Assembly (NCBI GenBank): GCA_950295325.1 | Contig: OX485805.1 | Span: 27,949,501-28,013,500, forward strand | Direction: 5' to 3' | DNA length: 64,000 bases | Source: Polytrichum commune | Lineage: Eukaryota; Streptophyta; Polytrichopsida; Polytrichales; Polytrichaceae | Made by a program: the position numbers and the translations under genes | The notes under the pieces: generated by a model | Databases searched by the model: none | Told to the model about the DNA's origin: nothing | Seen by the model: only the letters and a program-made list of their open reading frames with translations | Shown here: positions 10,428 to 23,351 of the stretch, in pieces | How positions within the stretch are numbered: the stretch's first letter is position 1 | Layout: each line of letters begins with the position of its first letter

Positions 10428-12155
10428 TAGCTTCATGTGAATGTCTGTGTACTATCTAATATACCGGTTTTTCTTCCGTTGGTTTTTCAGTTTGTGCACT
10501 CATTCCGCATGAAATTCATTGTATTTGTATTACTTTCGGAATTTATGGGATTGCATATATAAAATTGCAGATTTAGGTTAACTTTTGACTTCGTGTTTTC
10601 TGATATTGTTCACTTAATTCCATAATCGGCCTATTAGTTCATACCCTTCTCTTTGAAATTTAAGGGTTTCCACTATTCTTCTATTATCGTTTTCATATAC
10701 TTTTTCAATGCTTGCTTACGATTTTAGGCGAATGTTGGGTTGAATAATTCACCATCAACCTCACCATTAATGTCACCTCATGAAATTTGGCATTCAAGTG
10801 TCTTGACTAATATCTCAGCATTAGTATGTTCCACAATGATATGAAGTGCACACCTATATTACACAATGGTCTACAAGTTGACTAAAGTGTACACCAACGA
10901 CACTTGACATTGGTATGCTCAAGAATATCTTCCCCTTGCATACTTCAACGCGGTCTAACAAACTTTTAGTACATATAGATCCATCTCTAGTTAATTCTAC
11001 TAGAATAATTCAAGGTCTTTGATCTTGATTAAGGTGTTAATTGGGTTTAGACCAATCATTCACATGTTCTACATGATAATTAGTTTCTTTGCTCTCCCCT
11101 TTAGTAGGTGTCAGGAAACTTCAATCCCAATCAAGGATCAAACATTATGGCAATACTATGAGTTGAAGGTGACAAAAAGTTTATTGTTTAATATCGCTTA
11201 GGTTTTTAATTATTAAGACATAATTTACTTTAGACTCATGATCATAGATATACTCCAAATGAGGTTAGAATATGCAATTTTAATGTCAAAAACTTCCAAG
11301 TTCACATAGAATTGTGGTCATTGGATTGGATCATAATTTTCCCATTTGGCTAGCGACTGAGAACCAAGAAATTTTTTATTTCATGTTTCAAAATTGAAGT
11401 TGAGATGCGAAGGTTATAATAAGTCAAAGTGAAGAATTTAATTTTTTTAAATGATGACTCGAGACCTCCTAGTTGTGTTGAGTGTTAAACCAAGAAGGCT
11501 TGTGCTTAAAATATGGACATCATCCTAGGTTTTATGTTCAACACAATTGCTCTTCTTAAATAACCACCTATATTTGAGTGGTATATAGTAAGGTGTTGTT
11601 GTTAGAGGAACATGTTGTAAACACTTCCAACATTTTCAGTTTCTTTAATATTTTCTTTAAGTTTCTTTCAACATTTTAAGTTTATGCTCATATATATATA
11701 TACACACACATACAAACGGATGGGTCTTCATGGGCATTACGTGTGAGACCTGCAGCATTGGGGTTTGGAGATTCCCTCACCACAATAGATGGAATCTTAC
11801 TTGCTAAATTGCTAGAGGTTGTCATGAAATTGTCGTGGTCAGGTAATATCCTGAACCTCCAAGAAGGTGCAAGCAAATACTATATAGGTTCCTCCACCAC
11901 GGTTATAGGTTCTTTTTGTCAATAAATTTGTCAATAAATATTTCAAAAGTTAGCTCTACACCACGGCCATAGGGCATGTTTCACCTGACAAAATTTCAAT
12001 ATTCTAGAAAACTTACCGCTCACCGCTCACCGCTCGCAAAATAGCTTTTCCCACAAATCAAAGGCAATTCAAATCAATTCCGCTATTTGAAGATGAGATT
12101 CACGAACTAAAAAGATCACTACCAAGCACCTTGAAGCATGAAGGAAGTCAAGGAA
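10428..12155. other. AT-rich DNA, no gene seen
   Basis: No credible coding region. 11690-11715 is a TA/CA microsatellite. The rest is AT-rich with no clear repeat boundaries. Confidence 0.5.
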
Positions 12156-13017
12156 CTACACAAGTGGTTCAGCAACTTTAGCAAGTTCTAAAATATGCAT
12201 AACCTCATTGTAGCTAAAGCTGGGTGCGTGCATGAAAGTGTCCACTTTGTAATCCATCTTGCAGAAATAGCGAAAGATGTAATACACATGCTTGCAATAC
12301 CTTCTTTCCTAAGGTCTCTGATGTCATCTTCATGAAATCGGGGCAGGTACATCCCGGTAAATCGGTGATGGTAATACAATACACCTTTCCATTACCACTA
12401 TCCATGGATATAACACACCCATATGCAGGGTATGGTATGGACGTAACGCTTGTCACATGACAATTGTTCATAAGTCCTGCACTGCTCCACTTATTGTGAT
12501 GCTCAGGAGTGGGTGCATCTGAGCTTCTTCTGATGGCAAAACCGTCTCGAGTTGTAGGATGTGAGTCTGGATTCACAGGAGTTGGGAAATGTGATATTGG
12601 AAGTGGCATGTTTGCTGCATTCTGGAATTGACGGCGCGGAGATAAGGCACCACGTTGTTGGAGTTGGAAACCTGCCTCTTCTAGAGCCAAGATTTCCTTC
12701 ATAGTTAAGTTTGTACCTTTCTTCACAGGCCAGGTCATAGGAACAGATGGCCAACCTACCACAAAGGATTTCTTGGTCCCCTTCACACATCGATTAATGT
12801 CATCTGCACAAAACCAAAATTCTGTAGAAATAGTTCGATGAGTTTTGTACCCCTTCTTATCGCCAACATACGTAGGGGCAGGGGTGCCATGTGGACCTCG
12901 TCCTACTCCGGTATCACATTTCTCATTAGTATGAGCATACATGGCCTGGCATTTCCGTGCGGATTTGCTTGAAAGACGGGCAATATGCCACTTCGAAGGA
13001 TCGCAGTTGGTTTCCAA
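12156..13017 (-). pseudogene. SWIM-type zinc-finger protein, frameshifted
   Basis: One long minus frame (13017 to about 12310) encodes CDPSKWHIARLSSKSARKC at its start and ends in GCTCPDFMKM. A 1-nt shift near 12310 continues as GRYCKHVYYIFRYFCKMDYK and stops at 12156-12158. Together they give CxC followed by CxH, the SWIM zinc-finger pattern seen in MULE/FAR1-type and related plant proteins. The segment VKGTKKSFVVGWP is a compact aromatic-basic motif I cannot assign. No ATG is clear at the 5' end, so an upstream exon is likely missing. A repeat end (13097) sits just upstream. Probably a decayed element gene. Confidence 0.6.
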
Positions 13018-13096
13018 AATGGAGGTACTGTGTTGGACGCCCGAGTCAGGTTTAGATAGAGCCTCCTCAATGCGTGTTTTAGTGGACCTCGTACCA

Positions 13097-13160
13097 GGGT
13101 AGATGCATGGTTGAGTGGCTCAATACCGGACCATACCCTGTTTTTTTTAACTCCATACCC
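13097..13160 (+). repeat. Terminus-like repeat (GGATGCATGGTTGAGTGG family), copy 1
   Basis: Starts GGGTAGATGCATGGTTGAG and continues CAATACCGGnCCATACC, then a T-run and a second CCATACCC. The same about 65-bp order occurs at 19665-19730, and its first 24 bp occur inverted at 31642-31665. It looks like the end of a mobile element family. No partner end for this copy was found in the window. Confidence 0.6.
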
Positions 13161-13463
13161 TTCAAATTGTATGACCACACGTGTAAAAGAACCGTCATCC
13201 AAATCTGCTCCGTCATTCATCCGACCATGATGGAGTTTCAAACTCGTTGGCGGGCATGTGTCACAGCCGTTAGATGGAACCCGATCGTGTGGCCCTGAAT
13301 GAGTAGGGTTTGAAGAGCATGGTCTCCCTTTGTCGCATGTGTTGTCCTCTCTTCCCGGAGGCCTGTCGCACGCGGAGCTGTACGCTGTCACGTTTTGTCG
13401 CATTCGAGAGTCGATTACGGAGACGTCCTCTTAGGCTGTTACGGTGACGTGAAGGTGTACGCC

Positions 13464-16400
13464 ATGTCCGATTCGAAGGACTCGCGGGAGGAGCTGGAGG
13501 AGAGGCTACTCTGTCCAAAACGAGGTGCGAAGAAGAGCAGCTGGGTGGATCCACTGTATGTTTGCCAGCCTGAGATCCTGTGGGATCGAAAGTCAATAGT
13601 GACAAGGGATTGGTTTGCAGAGAAATACAACTTGTGCAACAGAGGAATCACCCCGAAACAGATTAAGATTGGGCACCATTTAGAGGAGGCGGATGTGGAA
13701 AGCTTGTTTGGGCCGCGGCAGAATGGCAATGGCTATCGATACGCTACAATAGACGAGGAGTTTGTGCGTAAGGTGGAGACAATGTGGATGATTTGCCACC
13801 AAAAAACAGTGGTGCCCAACACCCGCATGGTGAACGTCTCCGAGGCAAAAGGGTTTGCGTATGAGATTGTGAAGAAAAAAAAAACTAACTGGGCCCTTTT
13901 CGTAAAGTGGACCTGTCGGGATCAGTTGAAGAAGTTGCGGGCAGAGGAAGAGGACGCCGCAAAGTCCAAGGGGATTTCTCTGAAGGGAGAGGTGGATTCG
14001 GAGAAGGAGTGTCAGCTGGGCAAAGAGAATTGCTCGCGAGATCAGGTGCCCGGCTCCGGGATCAATTGTGCAGGCATCATACCGCAACGAGGTCACAAAA
14101 TATCTTTTTTGGGAAAATTTGCTATGTCTATCGGAGAATGGAGTCTGTGCTTGGAGACGTTGGATCGGGAGTCCCTGGGCTTGGATGGGTACGTGCAGGT
14201 TCTCTTCGCCGAAAAAGAAGAGGCCAGAATGACCTTGCATAAGGTCTCCAGCCAAGTGGAGTATGGCCGCAAGCTCATTTCCGACGCTCAATCGAAGCTG
14301 TCGGAGTTGGAGGCAGAGCGGGATGCCTTGAGGGCTAAGCTGGTCTCGGTGAGGCCAGAAGACAGTGGGTTGGTCTTCATACACCGAGATCTTGAAGGCC
14401 TCCAGCTCCAAGTGGATGCACAAAAATCAATTATGGCCGTGTTTGAGGAGACTTGCGGTGGTGGGCAGGCAGAGATAGTGGAGTTGGCGAAATTGACCGC
14501 TGCCGAGGAAGCCTGGAGCAACACTAAGACGAGGCAGTTCTTGTGGAGCCATCACCGACTTGCACTCCAATCCCAGCTGCGAGGCATGCGGGCTGGCTAC
14601 GAACGTCCCACCACAACACCTGTGCCGTTGCCGGCTATCCACAACGACTGGGGTCAGGAGCCTATCGCCACTCACACAATCCAGGTGGGTGTGTGCCCAT
14701 TTTGTTTGCGGGGCTTTCAACCGGCGTGGGATTGTCGTTTAGCCTCCTGCCGCCACGCTTACCATTCATGGTGTGCACTCACGCATTTCAGTGAGTCCAC
14801 CAAATGCATCCACAAAGACTGTGCCATGGAGATGCACAAGGATTGGTGGATCTGCACAGGGATTCAGAAGCCCGTGGTGGGGAAGGATGGAGTCGTCATG
14901 GCTGCAGCTTGGGAGAGAGCACCTCTTACACGTAATCCCCTCACTCCCCTCATTTTGTGTCCATTTTGAGTTTATCATGCTGCTGTTGGTACATCGTTAT
15001 GGTTTGGGGACATCATGCTGGTTTAGGTATATGCTATGTACTTTTTTGGGGGGGGGAAACATAACCACACCTGCGTGTTCCATGGTTGTGGAAATTGGAG
15101 GTTGGCACTTGCTTCGCTTGCTGTAGTAAGTTTTTGCTATGGCTCAAAACAACAAAACCCAGGGAACAAAGTCTCCAGGAAGACTGAGATAGTGTCTATA
15201 AGGGTTAATGTCACATTGGATTTAAGGATTATAATAACAACTTAGGATCTTTCTTCCTTCATTCCTTCTTAATTCCACTTATTCCCCACTCTTATGGTTC
15301 CTTGTGCTTCCTCCGTCAAAAGTGATTCTGTCCTATCTTTAGGGAAAGTTTCTATCACTCTATGTCTTTGACCTATTTCAGTCGTGAAGCTCAAAAGCTT
15401 GGCAAGTAGTCCTTGGCAATTCGTCAGGACCGAAGTCCGGGGTAATGTCTTTTTGTAACCACATCGTCTTTGCATAACAAGAATTGAGTTTTGCAATAAC
15501 TTCAAATTAATTCATCTTAATTTAACTTACAGGCATTCGGCCCATCTTCACAAGACTGTAATCATCATCTTCATCTTCAACTGATTGGCAACTTGTCCAC
15601 ACAAATCCCCACAGCATTATATATAATCAATGCATCAACAATGTAGGCGATATTCCTTGATTAAGGCCTAATTACATTTTAAGCTCAAAATTATTAGCCT
15701 TTGGTAATGTCTTACACTAAGTAGGCAATTTCTCTTTCCTGAAATGGTAATGTCTTTTGCAGCTCACGCCTGCAATAACTCGTCTCGTCTCTGCAGCCAC
15801 TGCAACGGCTACACGCCAGGTAATGTCTTAGAGTAGGCCTTTGGCTATGCTCCCACGAGCGGCCTCTCTGTTCTCTTTCTCTCTTCTCTCACAGGGTTGA
15901 CACCTGCTAAGCCTATAGCCCTACAGGACGTTCCTCTCTCAACTCTCGCTCAAGGTCTCTCAGTAAACAGACAGGCGATAGCCAAGGGACTCAGACGATA
16001 GCCCTTCCTCGATACTTCGGCTCTCTGTCCGAGAAGGCGATGGCCCTAACCTCGACTATTTACCCTCACAGGCTTCTCTCGACACAGCCTATTGCCCAGG
16101 CCTTGCCTCACGGAAGTTACAGACTTCCAAGACTCTACCACTCACTGCCTAATGGCCAACACTTCTCTGTCCTTCTTGCGGCCATTGCCTTTGTCCTTCT
16201 CTTAGGCAAATAGTCTTTAACCTGTGCACCAGGCTGAGAGAAGTCTCTCTCATGTCTATGGCCATATTCAAACTCCGACTCCTCCTTCTTCCACTAGACT
16301 ATTGCCCTTCTTTCTCGGCAATCAGCCTTTGCTTCATTGACACGACTCACTCACAAGACGATGGCCATAGTCCGACCTCAACCATTGCAACTCCCAGACT

Positions 16401-18708
16401 CAATTACAAAGTTCCTCGCCCTCTCGGCGGATGATACATCTCTCTCAGTGTTCACGGCTATTGCCTGAATCTCTCAAGATATGCTTGGCCTCACGTCTCT
16501 CTTTCATATCAAAGCACACACACTTTACTGCTTGCTACTACTATAGACTCAATTCAACCCAAGATAAATTGCCTCAGTCTCAGACGACCACATCACAATC
16601 ACAATCACATTACACACACACAAGACTATTGCTCATTGAAATGAAACTTTACTCATATTCAAATGTCACATTGCCTGAGACTGAATCACTCAGTTCTCAC
16701 ACGTCTATTGCTGCTTCTCCCTCTCGGAGAAAGACTAATTGCACTCAGTCTCAATCACTGAGATCTGATGTCGCTAAAGCCTATTGCTATCCTAAGTGGA
16801 GACTATGTCAGATTCTATCAAATGGAAAATAGCCTGTCTTGGCGATGGTCAGCCTCCTCCTTATCGGCGGGGGAGGTGAAGGCAGTTGCAACTGCCTAGG
16901 AGCGACTATCGCCCTCGTTTCACACTGGTGATTTGCCTTTAAACGACTATTGCCGCTAATTGTCACTAATTTGAAAATGGTAGCTCTCCAGCTAGGCGAT
17001 AGCCCAAAAATTGCGTTTACACTTGCACTCCTGGACTCCTGGACTTTGTAGCTGCACACATGGGTTAGTCGTGAGCAAAATCCACTTCTCTCTTCTGATT
17101 GTGGGTTGGACTTTGCACTTGTGGGGAATTTAAGAATACATGAGGCGTTTTATGGACCCTGCATTGTTTGTATTGATTGGAAGAAGCCACATTCAGTAGT
17201 ATGTAGGGTTCATGGGTTTCAGTGTTAGGGTGTGGTGGAAATGGGCTTTAATCCCTCTCATGTCCAGGTCCACACAGAGAAAAAGAGGAGTTAGGGGTTA
17301 TTTTGAAAATTCTGGCATAGTTCAGAAGGTGTTTGTTGTGGTATTGATTGTATTGAGCCAATATGATGTTGTATGTACTTCCAATGGTCTTCAGTGTTTA
17401 GGGTTAGGTGGGAATGGGCTTCAGTCCCTCTCATGTGGATGTCCACTGACATCAAATGTGAAGTTTAGGGTTCATTTGAAAATTTTGGCATCGTAGTATA
17501 CCAGTGCAGAGGTTTGCCATGTACTATAGGGTTTGTGGACAGTGCAGTGTTCAAACTGGCTTCTTAGTGATTGTTGGAGTTGATTATGGAATACACGGGA
17601 CGCCCTTCAGTGTCTATAACTTTTGGAAGAGTCTTATGGAGGCATCATATAGAAATTTTGACTGTGTTGGGACAGTCCTGGATGTCAAAGAAGGGGAATG
17701 GGTTTCTATATATCATGGGTGGATAACCATTGACTTGTATGTAGAGTTCGATGTGATATTGATATATTGTGGCTTACATGGACTTTGAACTCCAGGGAGT
17801 GGATGTGTACTGACTACTAATGGGTGTGGTCATGGAAGGGTTTGTCACCGGGGTTTATGGGATCGCAATTCCTATATTGCTAAACCCTGACATCATCTCT
17901 GGTTCCCTAATCGTTGTCTGTGTGCAGACCTTGGACAAACCTCCCGAACGATTTATGGGGTTGATAAGGTGCGGGAACCAGCTCCTTCACTTACTCCAAG
18001 CCCCTCCGTTGGAAGCTTTCAAGACTTGGCCGGCAGGATGCCCCGCCAAGATGACGATGTGGCCAACAAGGTCACCCCCCCACCGAAACCGCAGCCACAT
18101 TCCAGCCGAATGGCACCTCCTGCCACTCGTGAGCTCGCAGTTTCAAAAATGCAGGCACCCGTTGCGCAATATGATTCCATCATACCCGAGACCGAGGCTG
18201 ACGCCACTTCCGATGAGTTGCAGTTTCAAGAGAGGCGCACAAAATCCAGAAACGACGTGCAGTGGGAAGAGAGGGTCTCCTGCGGTGACGAGGAAGTCAA
18301 TGGGCGGTTGAAGAGAAAAAAGGGCCACCAACGGGTTCAGCCACAGGAGAAGGAGGTTCGCATCAACTTACCAGAGGCAGACGTATCTCAAAGAGGAAGT
18401 CGAATCTGGGCAGTTCCAAGCGGGGTACTCAATCACAGACCCCTCGTGATTTTGAGGGCGACACTGTGGAATTCTCAACGGACAAGACCGACGATGGCGG
18501 GGGTTCGGAGGACGATTTTCAAGACAGGGAAACCCTGTCCCAGCTATGTTTTAGGCAGAAAGACTCCCACATTGATCGGTTCATGAGAGGTGAGAGTGAC
18601 GAAGATGACCGCACAAATTCACCTGTGAACAAGGGGAAGAAATTGACCCTTGCTAATCGAAAACCTATTTCCACGAGGACCAGATTGTCCCAGCGGCAGA
18701 GGCCTTAA
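13464..18708 (+). CDS. Coiled-coil protein with RING-like C-terminal finger, 3 kb intron
   Basis: ATG at 13464 (MSDSKDSREELEERLL). Exon 1 runs to 14931. A donor (CAC|GTAATC) and an acceptor at 17926-17927 (TGTGTGCAG) join exactly in phase to exon 2, reading HLGQTSRTIYGVDK, which strongly supports one gene. Residues about 270-360 are coiled-coil-like (SEYGRKL, LSELEAERDALRAKL). Near residue 415 lies a RING-like cluster, CPFCLRGFQPAWDC followed by CRHAYHSWC and two more Cys in TKCIHKDCAM. Exon 2 is acidic and lysine-rich (RLKRKKGHQ). A frame change is needed between about 18310 and 18395 to reach the last frame, which ends RTRLSQRQRP at 18708, so a 1-2 nt indel may have broken it. The full product would be near 750 residues. 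Role unknown; a repeat terminus 370 bp upstream suggests an element-borne gene. Confidence 0.6.
15640..17015. repeat. Dispersed GRC-TATTGCC / GGCGATAGCC motif in the intron
   Basis: At least 20 variants of a 9-10 bp motif (GACTATTGCC, GCCTATTGCC, GGCGATAGCC, GGCGATGGCC and complements) occur in this 1.4 kb, for example near 15908, 15975, 15994, 16037, 16090, 16299, 16360, 16456, 16625, 16781, 16905, 16946 and 17001. Spacing is irregular and the DNA between differs. Variants of GGTAATGTCTT occur near 15436, 15697, 15747 and 15821. All of it lies inside the intron 14932-17927. Confidence 0.6.
17140..17500 (+). repeat. About 185-bp direct repeat, two diverged copies
   Basis: Both copies share TTCAGTGTT(T)AGGGT, AATGGGCTT(T/C)A, TCCCTCTCATGT and TTTGAAAATTnTGGCAT in that order (around 17219-17320 and 17391-17495). 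Located inside the intron of the RING-like gene. No coding role seen. Confidence 0.6.
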
Positions 18709-19664
18709 GGATTCAGGTTTAGGGGTCTTTGCATATCCTATGGGAATCTTGTCTGTGGTTGGGCAGGAGGTTGCAGTGAAGATTGCATTATCTTCACGGT
18801 TTTGTGATAGTTGACTCTAGGGTGATGGGAAAGGGCTTTATTCCAAGATATAGCTAGGTAAGAGTCAGTTGTCAAGCACTGAGAGCTTGTCACTTGGCTT
18901 TATTCTTGAATCAAGGTCCTTGATCTTATGAACCTTGAAACATGGAATTATTTTTGAACCTACAAGGAAATAGAACGTTCTTGAGTGTCCTCAGGTATTC
19001 TTTGAATTTCTTCTTTTGCGATTGTCCTCAAGTATTCTTTGAAAGTCTCCTCTTGCATCTCAGGTGCCCAAGTGGAATTTCTATGCATAGAATTGCAGGC
19101 CCTGTTTTATTATAAATGTCTCAAATTCAAGTACAGTATGAGAATGTCATGGTACATCTAAGTGGAATTTAAAACTAAGATGATGGCATTTACCCTATGC
19201 TGTGACATTGTTTTGTTTTTAGAAGCTGCCATGGTCTTATGATAACATATAGAACATATTATCCATGCCTGGGATGATCAGAGAGTGGACCTGTAGCCCC
19301 TGTGAATTGGCTGGTAATTAGATGGCATTGGTAGTGGCAAGTCGAACTCATTCTGAAAAGCTATTTTTTGGTTTGAATATTGGGTGAAGAACTGGTTTTC
19401 CACATAAAGTTCATCGCTTTTGAAACAATGGCTGCTTGAAATTCAGTCGCCTCGGAACATTTGGCTATGTTTTCGGCACAGCAGATTTGAAGATGAGTGA
19501 ATGTGCAGGAACATATGGGAATTCAAGCAACCCCAGGTGTTGAAGTCTAAGCGATGGGAGCAGTGTCAAATGCCCTTCAATGCAGAGAATTATGGTTCGA
19601 AAATCCTGGGCCAAAGAGAGGGAGAAGCCTCACCAACAGAGAGGTAGATGAGACTCAAAACCCC
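18709..19664. other. Intergenic, no gene seen
   Basis: Follows the stop of the RING-like gene. A short duplication of TCCTCA(G/A)(G/T)TATTCTTTGAA lies at about 18980-19045. Nothing else recognised. Confidence 0.4.
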
Positions 19665-20007
19665 TAGGGTGGATGCATGGTTGAGTGGACCAATACCGGT
19701 CCATACCTTTCTTTTTTAAAGTCCATACCCCTGAAAGTCGAGACCGAAGACACTCAAAGTTTCAGCACTCTTGTTGCTAAGTGCTGGGTCCCGAAACTAA
19801 GATTATGAGATTCAATGTTCATACAAAAGTAAGAACAATTACAAAGTTAAAGAAATGGATAAACAAACAACTCTATTACTAATTACATAAATATCTACTA
19901 GTAGAAAACCTTTTGCTACTCCAGTTCCCTGAGAATGCTTCTGAAAGCATCACAATGAAGAAAACTATTAAAATTCATCATAAAATAAATAACAATTTTA
20001 AACAATT

Positions 20008-21222
20008 TTAAAAATTAACAACATAAATGAATTTCCTTACCCGTCTAGCTTCATAAGTTCTCTTGGCTTTGAAATACGCCAGTCCAATCTTGCTTGAAGG
20101 ATTATCCAGATTTTTTTTCAAGCGTAACATAAATGACATTTTTTGTACCAAAGCAATACCTAAAACACCAACTTGAACTGGTCGCGTTGTACAATGAACA
20201 GTAGTCTTTGAATTTAAAAGAAATGTTGCTCCCGCTGTTGGTGTACACCGTACCTTGTATTCTGGGAGCCATAAACTTGGTTGTTCTTCCACCTCAAGCT
20301 TCCCATCAGGAAAAAACCATACTATAAACCCATATCCATAGTCGGTATCATCGTCATGAGGACAACAATAATAATCCCTAGTAACTGAAAATAGAGTAAA
20401 AGGAGTGTTACCAAAATGACCGTCTCCTCCTAAAAGACCTTCATTTTCAAAGTTCTTGTCCAAAGTCTTCATAACATCGGGAAATGAAATTTGAAGTCAT
20501 TTTGATACTTCCGGAATAAAAATCTCTAACAAAGCATATAAACTCTCATGGGGATGAATAAACCATCCACATGAATGGTTCTCATATTGCCCATAAATGA
20601 CCATCCTCGATCCTCCCTTTGATTTACCTCTGTTGGTACTTTTTCCGTGCTCCTCAAGAATGGATGCCATTGCATAAAATCTTGAATGATCAGATACTGG
20701 AAAAACATTCAACCTCAAAACTCCCAATAAATTTCCAAATCCATCCACCATACGTACCGGACCTTCCATTGTCTTAAAATTTTTCTTCTCTTCCTCAAAA
20801 TTATACTCACTTGATACATAGTATTTGTTCTTTCTGAAAACTTTGAAAATCTCCATTGTATAGTCCGTTGAAGAAGAAAATGGTTGATGCTAGGACTTGA
20901 AATGTGGCTTCATCCTTTTAAAACTGAGGTTGTTGTCCATAAGCTCCAAAAAAGTTAAACACACGAATGTATTGTTACTTTTTATCCATTCAAAGTTCCA
21001 GGATTCTAAAATATCTTTCTTCAAAATCAGCTCAAGCATCCTCTGATGCTTGTTACCCAAGGTATGGCGCTCGATGTGTTTAGCTTCGTTGGTGATCTCA
21101 ATAAGACATATATCACACGTTACATTAGCCTTGGCCACCTTGATCCTCATTTTTGTCAATGATCCTAAATCGTTCAAAACTAATAACTTATTAGAATATA
21201 TGTTTTGAAAGTGCAAAATCAA
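20008..21222 (-). pseudogene. C2H2-finger protein with two in-frame stops
   Basis: Three open stretches (21222-20890, 20856-20497, 20472-20008) are all in the same reading frame and are separated only by a TAG (20890-20892) and a TGA (20497-20499), so about 400 codons formed one frame. The first part holds CDICLIEITNEAKHIERHTL followed by GNKHQRM, a U1/matrin-like C2H2 finger. The rest has no motif I know; VRMVDGFGNLLGVLRLNVFP reads like a beta-rich fold. The region upstream is cut by the solo LTR at 21364. Probably a decayed gene within the 12 kb element. Confidence 0.55.
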
Positions 21223-21363
21223 ACTATGACATCATCAGCAGCATTATTTAGAGAACTAAACTACAACTCCAAATAGATAAAATGTTGATTCCTTATTGGA
21301 ATACATTGTCATATTCATGACCAAATGCAAGAGGACGGCGACAATGGCACCCTCCATCTAATG

Positions 21364-22338
21364 TGTCGCAACCCTTGCTAGCCCCCCCTTGACCATCTTG
21401 CCAATTTTCAATTCTAGCAAAGATTACGAGTGGCTAACCCTTCGCATACCGCCATGCTAATGGTTAGCTCCTCTAACCCCGGACCAATAGTTCATAGGAG
21501 GGAACCAACCCTCCTACTTTGCTTTCGGGACTCACCCCTTCATCGGTAACCCATTTCCCCAATGTGGACTTCCATCCATGGAAGTCCAATCCTATGTTGA
21601 TCATCGTGTTGCCGGAGCAACACTACAACAACCCGAACCATACTAGGCAACTATGGCCTCACAATAGGCCAAAGCCCATGGAGGCCTTGCCGTTCGGCCT
21701 CGGGTGGGTGAGGCCACACCACCTCACCCGTATAAGCCTCTAGGACTTCACGCGGGGCCCCTACCCCACCGTCAACCAACCTCTTGTCTCTCTACCAAGA
21801 GTTGGGGCCAAGTGGACATTTTCCCTTAGCTGCTGGGCCTAGAACCCCCCAGCAGCTTCAGACCATCATAACTTCCTTGTATGATGTCTGATCATAACAA
21901 ACAACCACTCCATCTTCATCTACGCTTCACGTAGATGCCGATGGACTCCTCACTTGCCCCATTCGGGCAAGTGGTGAGGAAGTTATGCCTGTTTGAACCT
22001 TGGCAGTCCTGGGAATCACTCCCAGGCACTGCTGTAGCAGGGCGCTGTCCCGGGACAGCGCCCCACTCAAATGGCCATAACTCCTAGCTCACACCTCCGA
22101 TTGAGGTGTTCTTGAGCTTTCTAGAATCACCACGCCATGAGCTACGCATACCTCATGGCCTTACCCTTGTGCCTCCTAGTCTTCGTGGGTGGGAGGCGTT
22201 CCCAACGCCCGGGGCCCTCACCCACACTAGGATCACTTGGGCCCTTTCACCAACGGCGCCACAAGTCCCGGGTGTCACTCCGGGGTCCCCCTTGTGCCCA
22301 TGGTGTTTTGGGCATTCCTCATGGAGAGGTGCGCGACA
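21364..22338 (-). mobile_element. Solo LTR, family L1, with TAATG target duplication
   Basis: 975 bp beginning TGTCGCAACCCTTGCTAG and ending GGTGCGCGACA. It is the reverse complement of the LTR at 51705-52677. TAATG occurs directly on both sides (21359-21363 and 22339-22343), a 5-bp target-site duplication. No internal retroelement sequence is present, so the element was lost by recombination between its LTRs. The LTR contains the palindrome GCTGTCCCGGGACAGC. Confidence 0.9.
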
Positions 22339-23021
22339 TAATGCCTAACACAATATACATATTCACTCTATTGTCATGGTTGCAATTTCTAAGAGACTAG
22401 CACCATAAACTTCATACTTTAAGAGAGGCCAAGTCTTTATCACAAGGACACTGTGCATAGCACACATCGTTGCAAGATTTAAGAATTATGACCTCCCCAA
22501 AATATGAACTCTATATGCAGAATGTCATTCAAATATTTCATACATATTCACATACATATTTATAACAAATTGGTCGTCATCCACCTCAACATACACTTTG
22601 GCCTTGAAAAAAGAAGCACTCACCGATATGAACACTAGTAAAATCAACTTCCAAAGAAAACCGTGAGTTTGTAAGCTCAACTTCTAGTAAAAGTAGTTCT
22701 GAAAGCTTTTCACGCTAGGACTTGATAAATACTCTTTTTCTTCACCTATAAAAGAATAAGACCATTAATGTCAAACCATTAGCACAAATGAAGTTAATGC
22801 CAATTTAACCTACGTATCTAATGCCTAACACAATATACATATTAATTCTATTGTCATGGTTGCAATTTCTAAGAGACAAGCATCATAAACTTCACACTTT
22901 AAGAGAGGCCAAGTCTTTACCACAAGGACACTGTGCACAGCACACATCGTTGCAAGATTTAAGAATTATGACCTCCCCCAAAGTATAAACTCTATATGCA
23001 AAATGTCATTCAAATATTTCA
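22339..23021 (+). repeat. Direct duplication of about 205 bp, spacing 480 bp
   Basis: TAATGCCTAACACAATATAC begins both 22339-22541 and 22818-23021. The copies run in parallel through AAGAGAGGCCAAGTCTTTA and CATCGTTGCAAGATTTAAG with few differences. The first copy abuts the solo LTR, which inserted at its TAATG. Confidence 0.8.
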
Positions 23022-23351
23022 CTCAAGTACACACAAGAATGAGTTGTTATTGTACAAGATAATGGAGTGGTCAACAAGGTAGTCAGTGCCTTCATCCTCT
23101 GTCTTCATGTAATAGACTCTGTATGCAATTAGGAAAACCATCAATTAATGCTCTCATTCTTTTGCTACCTACAAGTGCAGAAAATAAGGTAGATACATCT
23201 TATGCTAACACCAGCCTTATTCAAACAACTACTTTTGGGTGCCTCTATTTCCAAAAGTTTGATGAATGAGCCAATTTTTCAGCCAGTGATTTTTGTACTC
23301 ATGAAAAGTACATGTGGCAAGTCCTGAATTTCTTCTACTAGTGCAAGAAAT

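Noticed and set aside
13680-14423. Minus-strand frame of 247 codons
   Set aside because: It is the antisense shadow of the RING-like gene, whose splice phase and motifs support the plus strand.
21519-22400. Several short frames in 21.5-22.4 kb and their repeats at 40.3-40.8 and 51.5-51.9 kb
   Set aside because: They fall inside copies of the same L1-family LTR and recur only because the LTR does.
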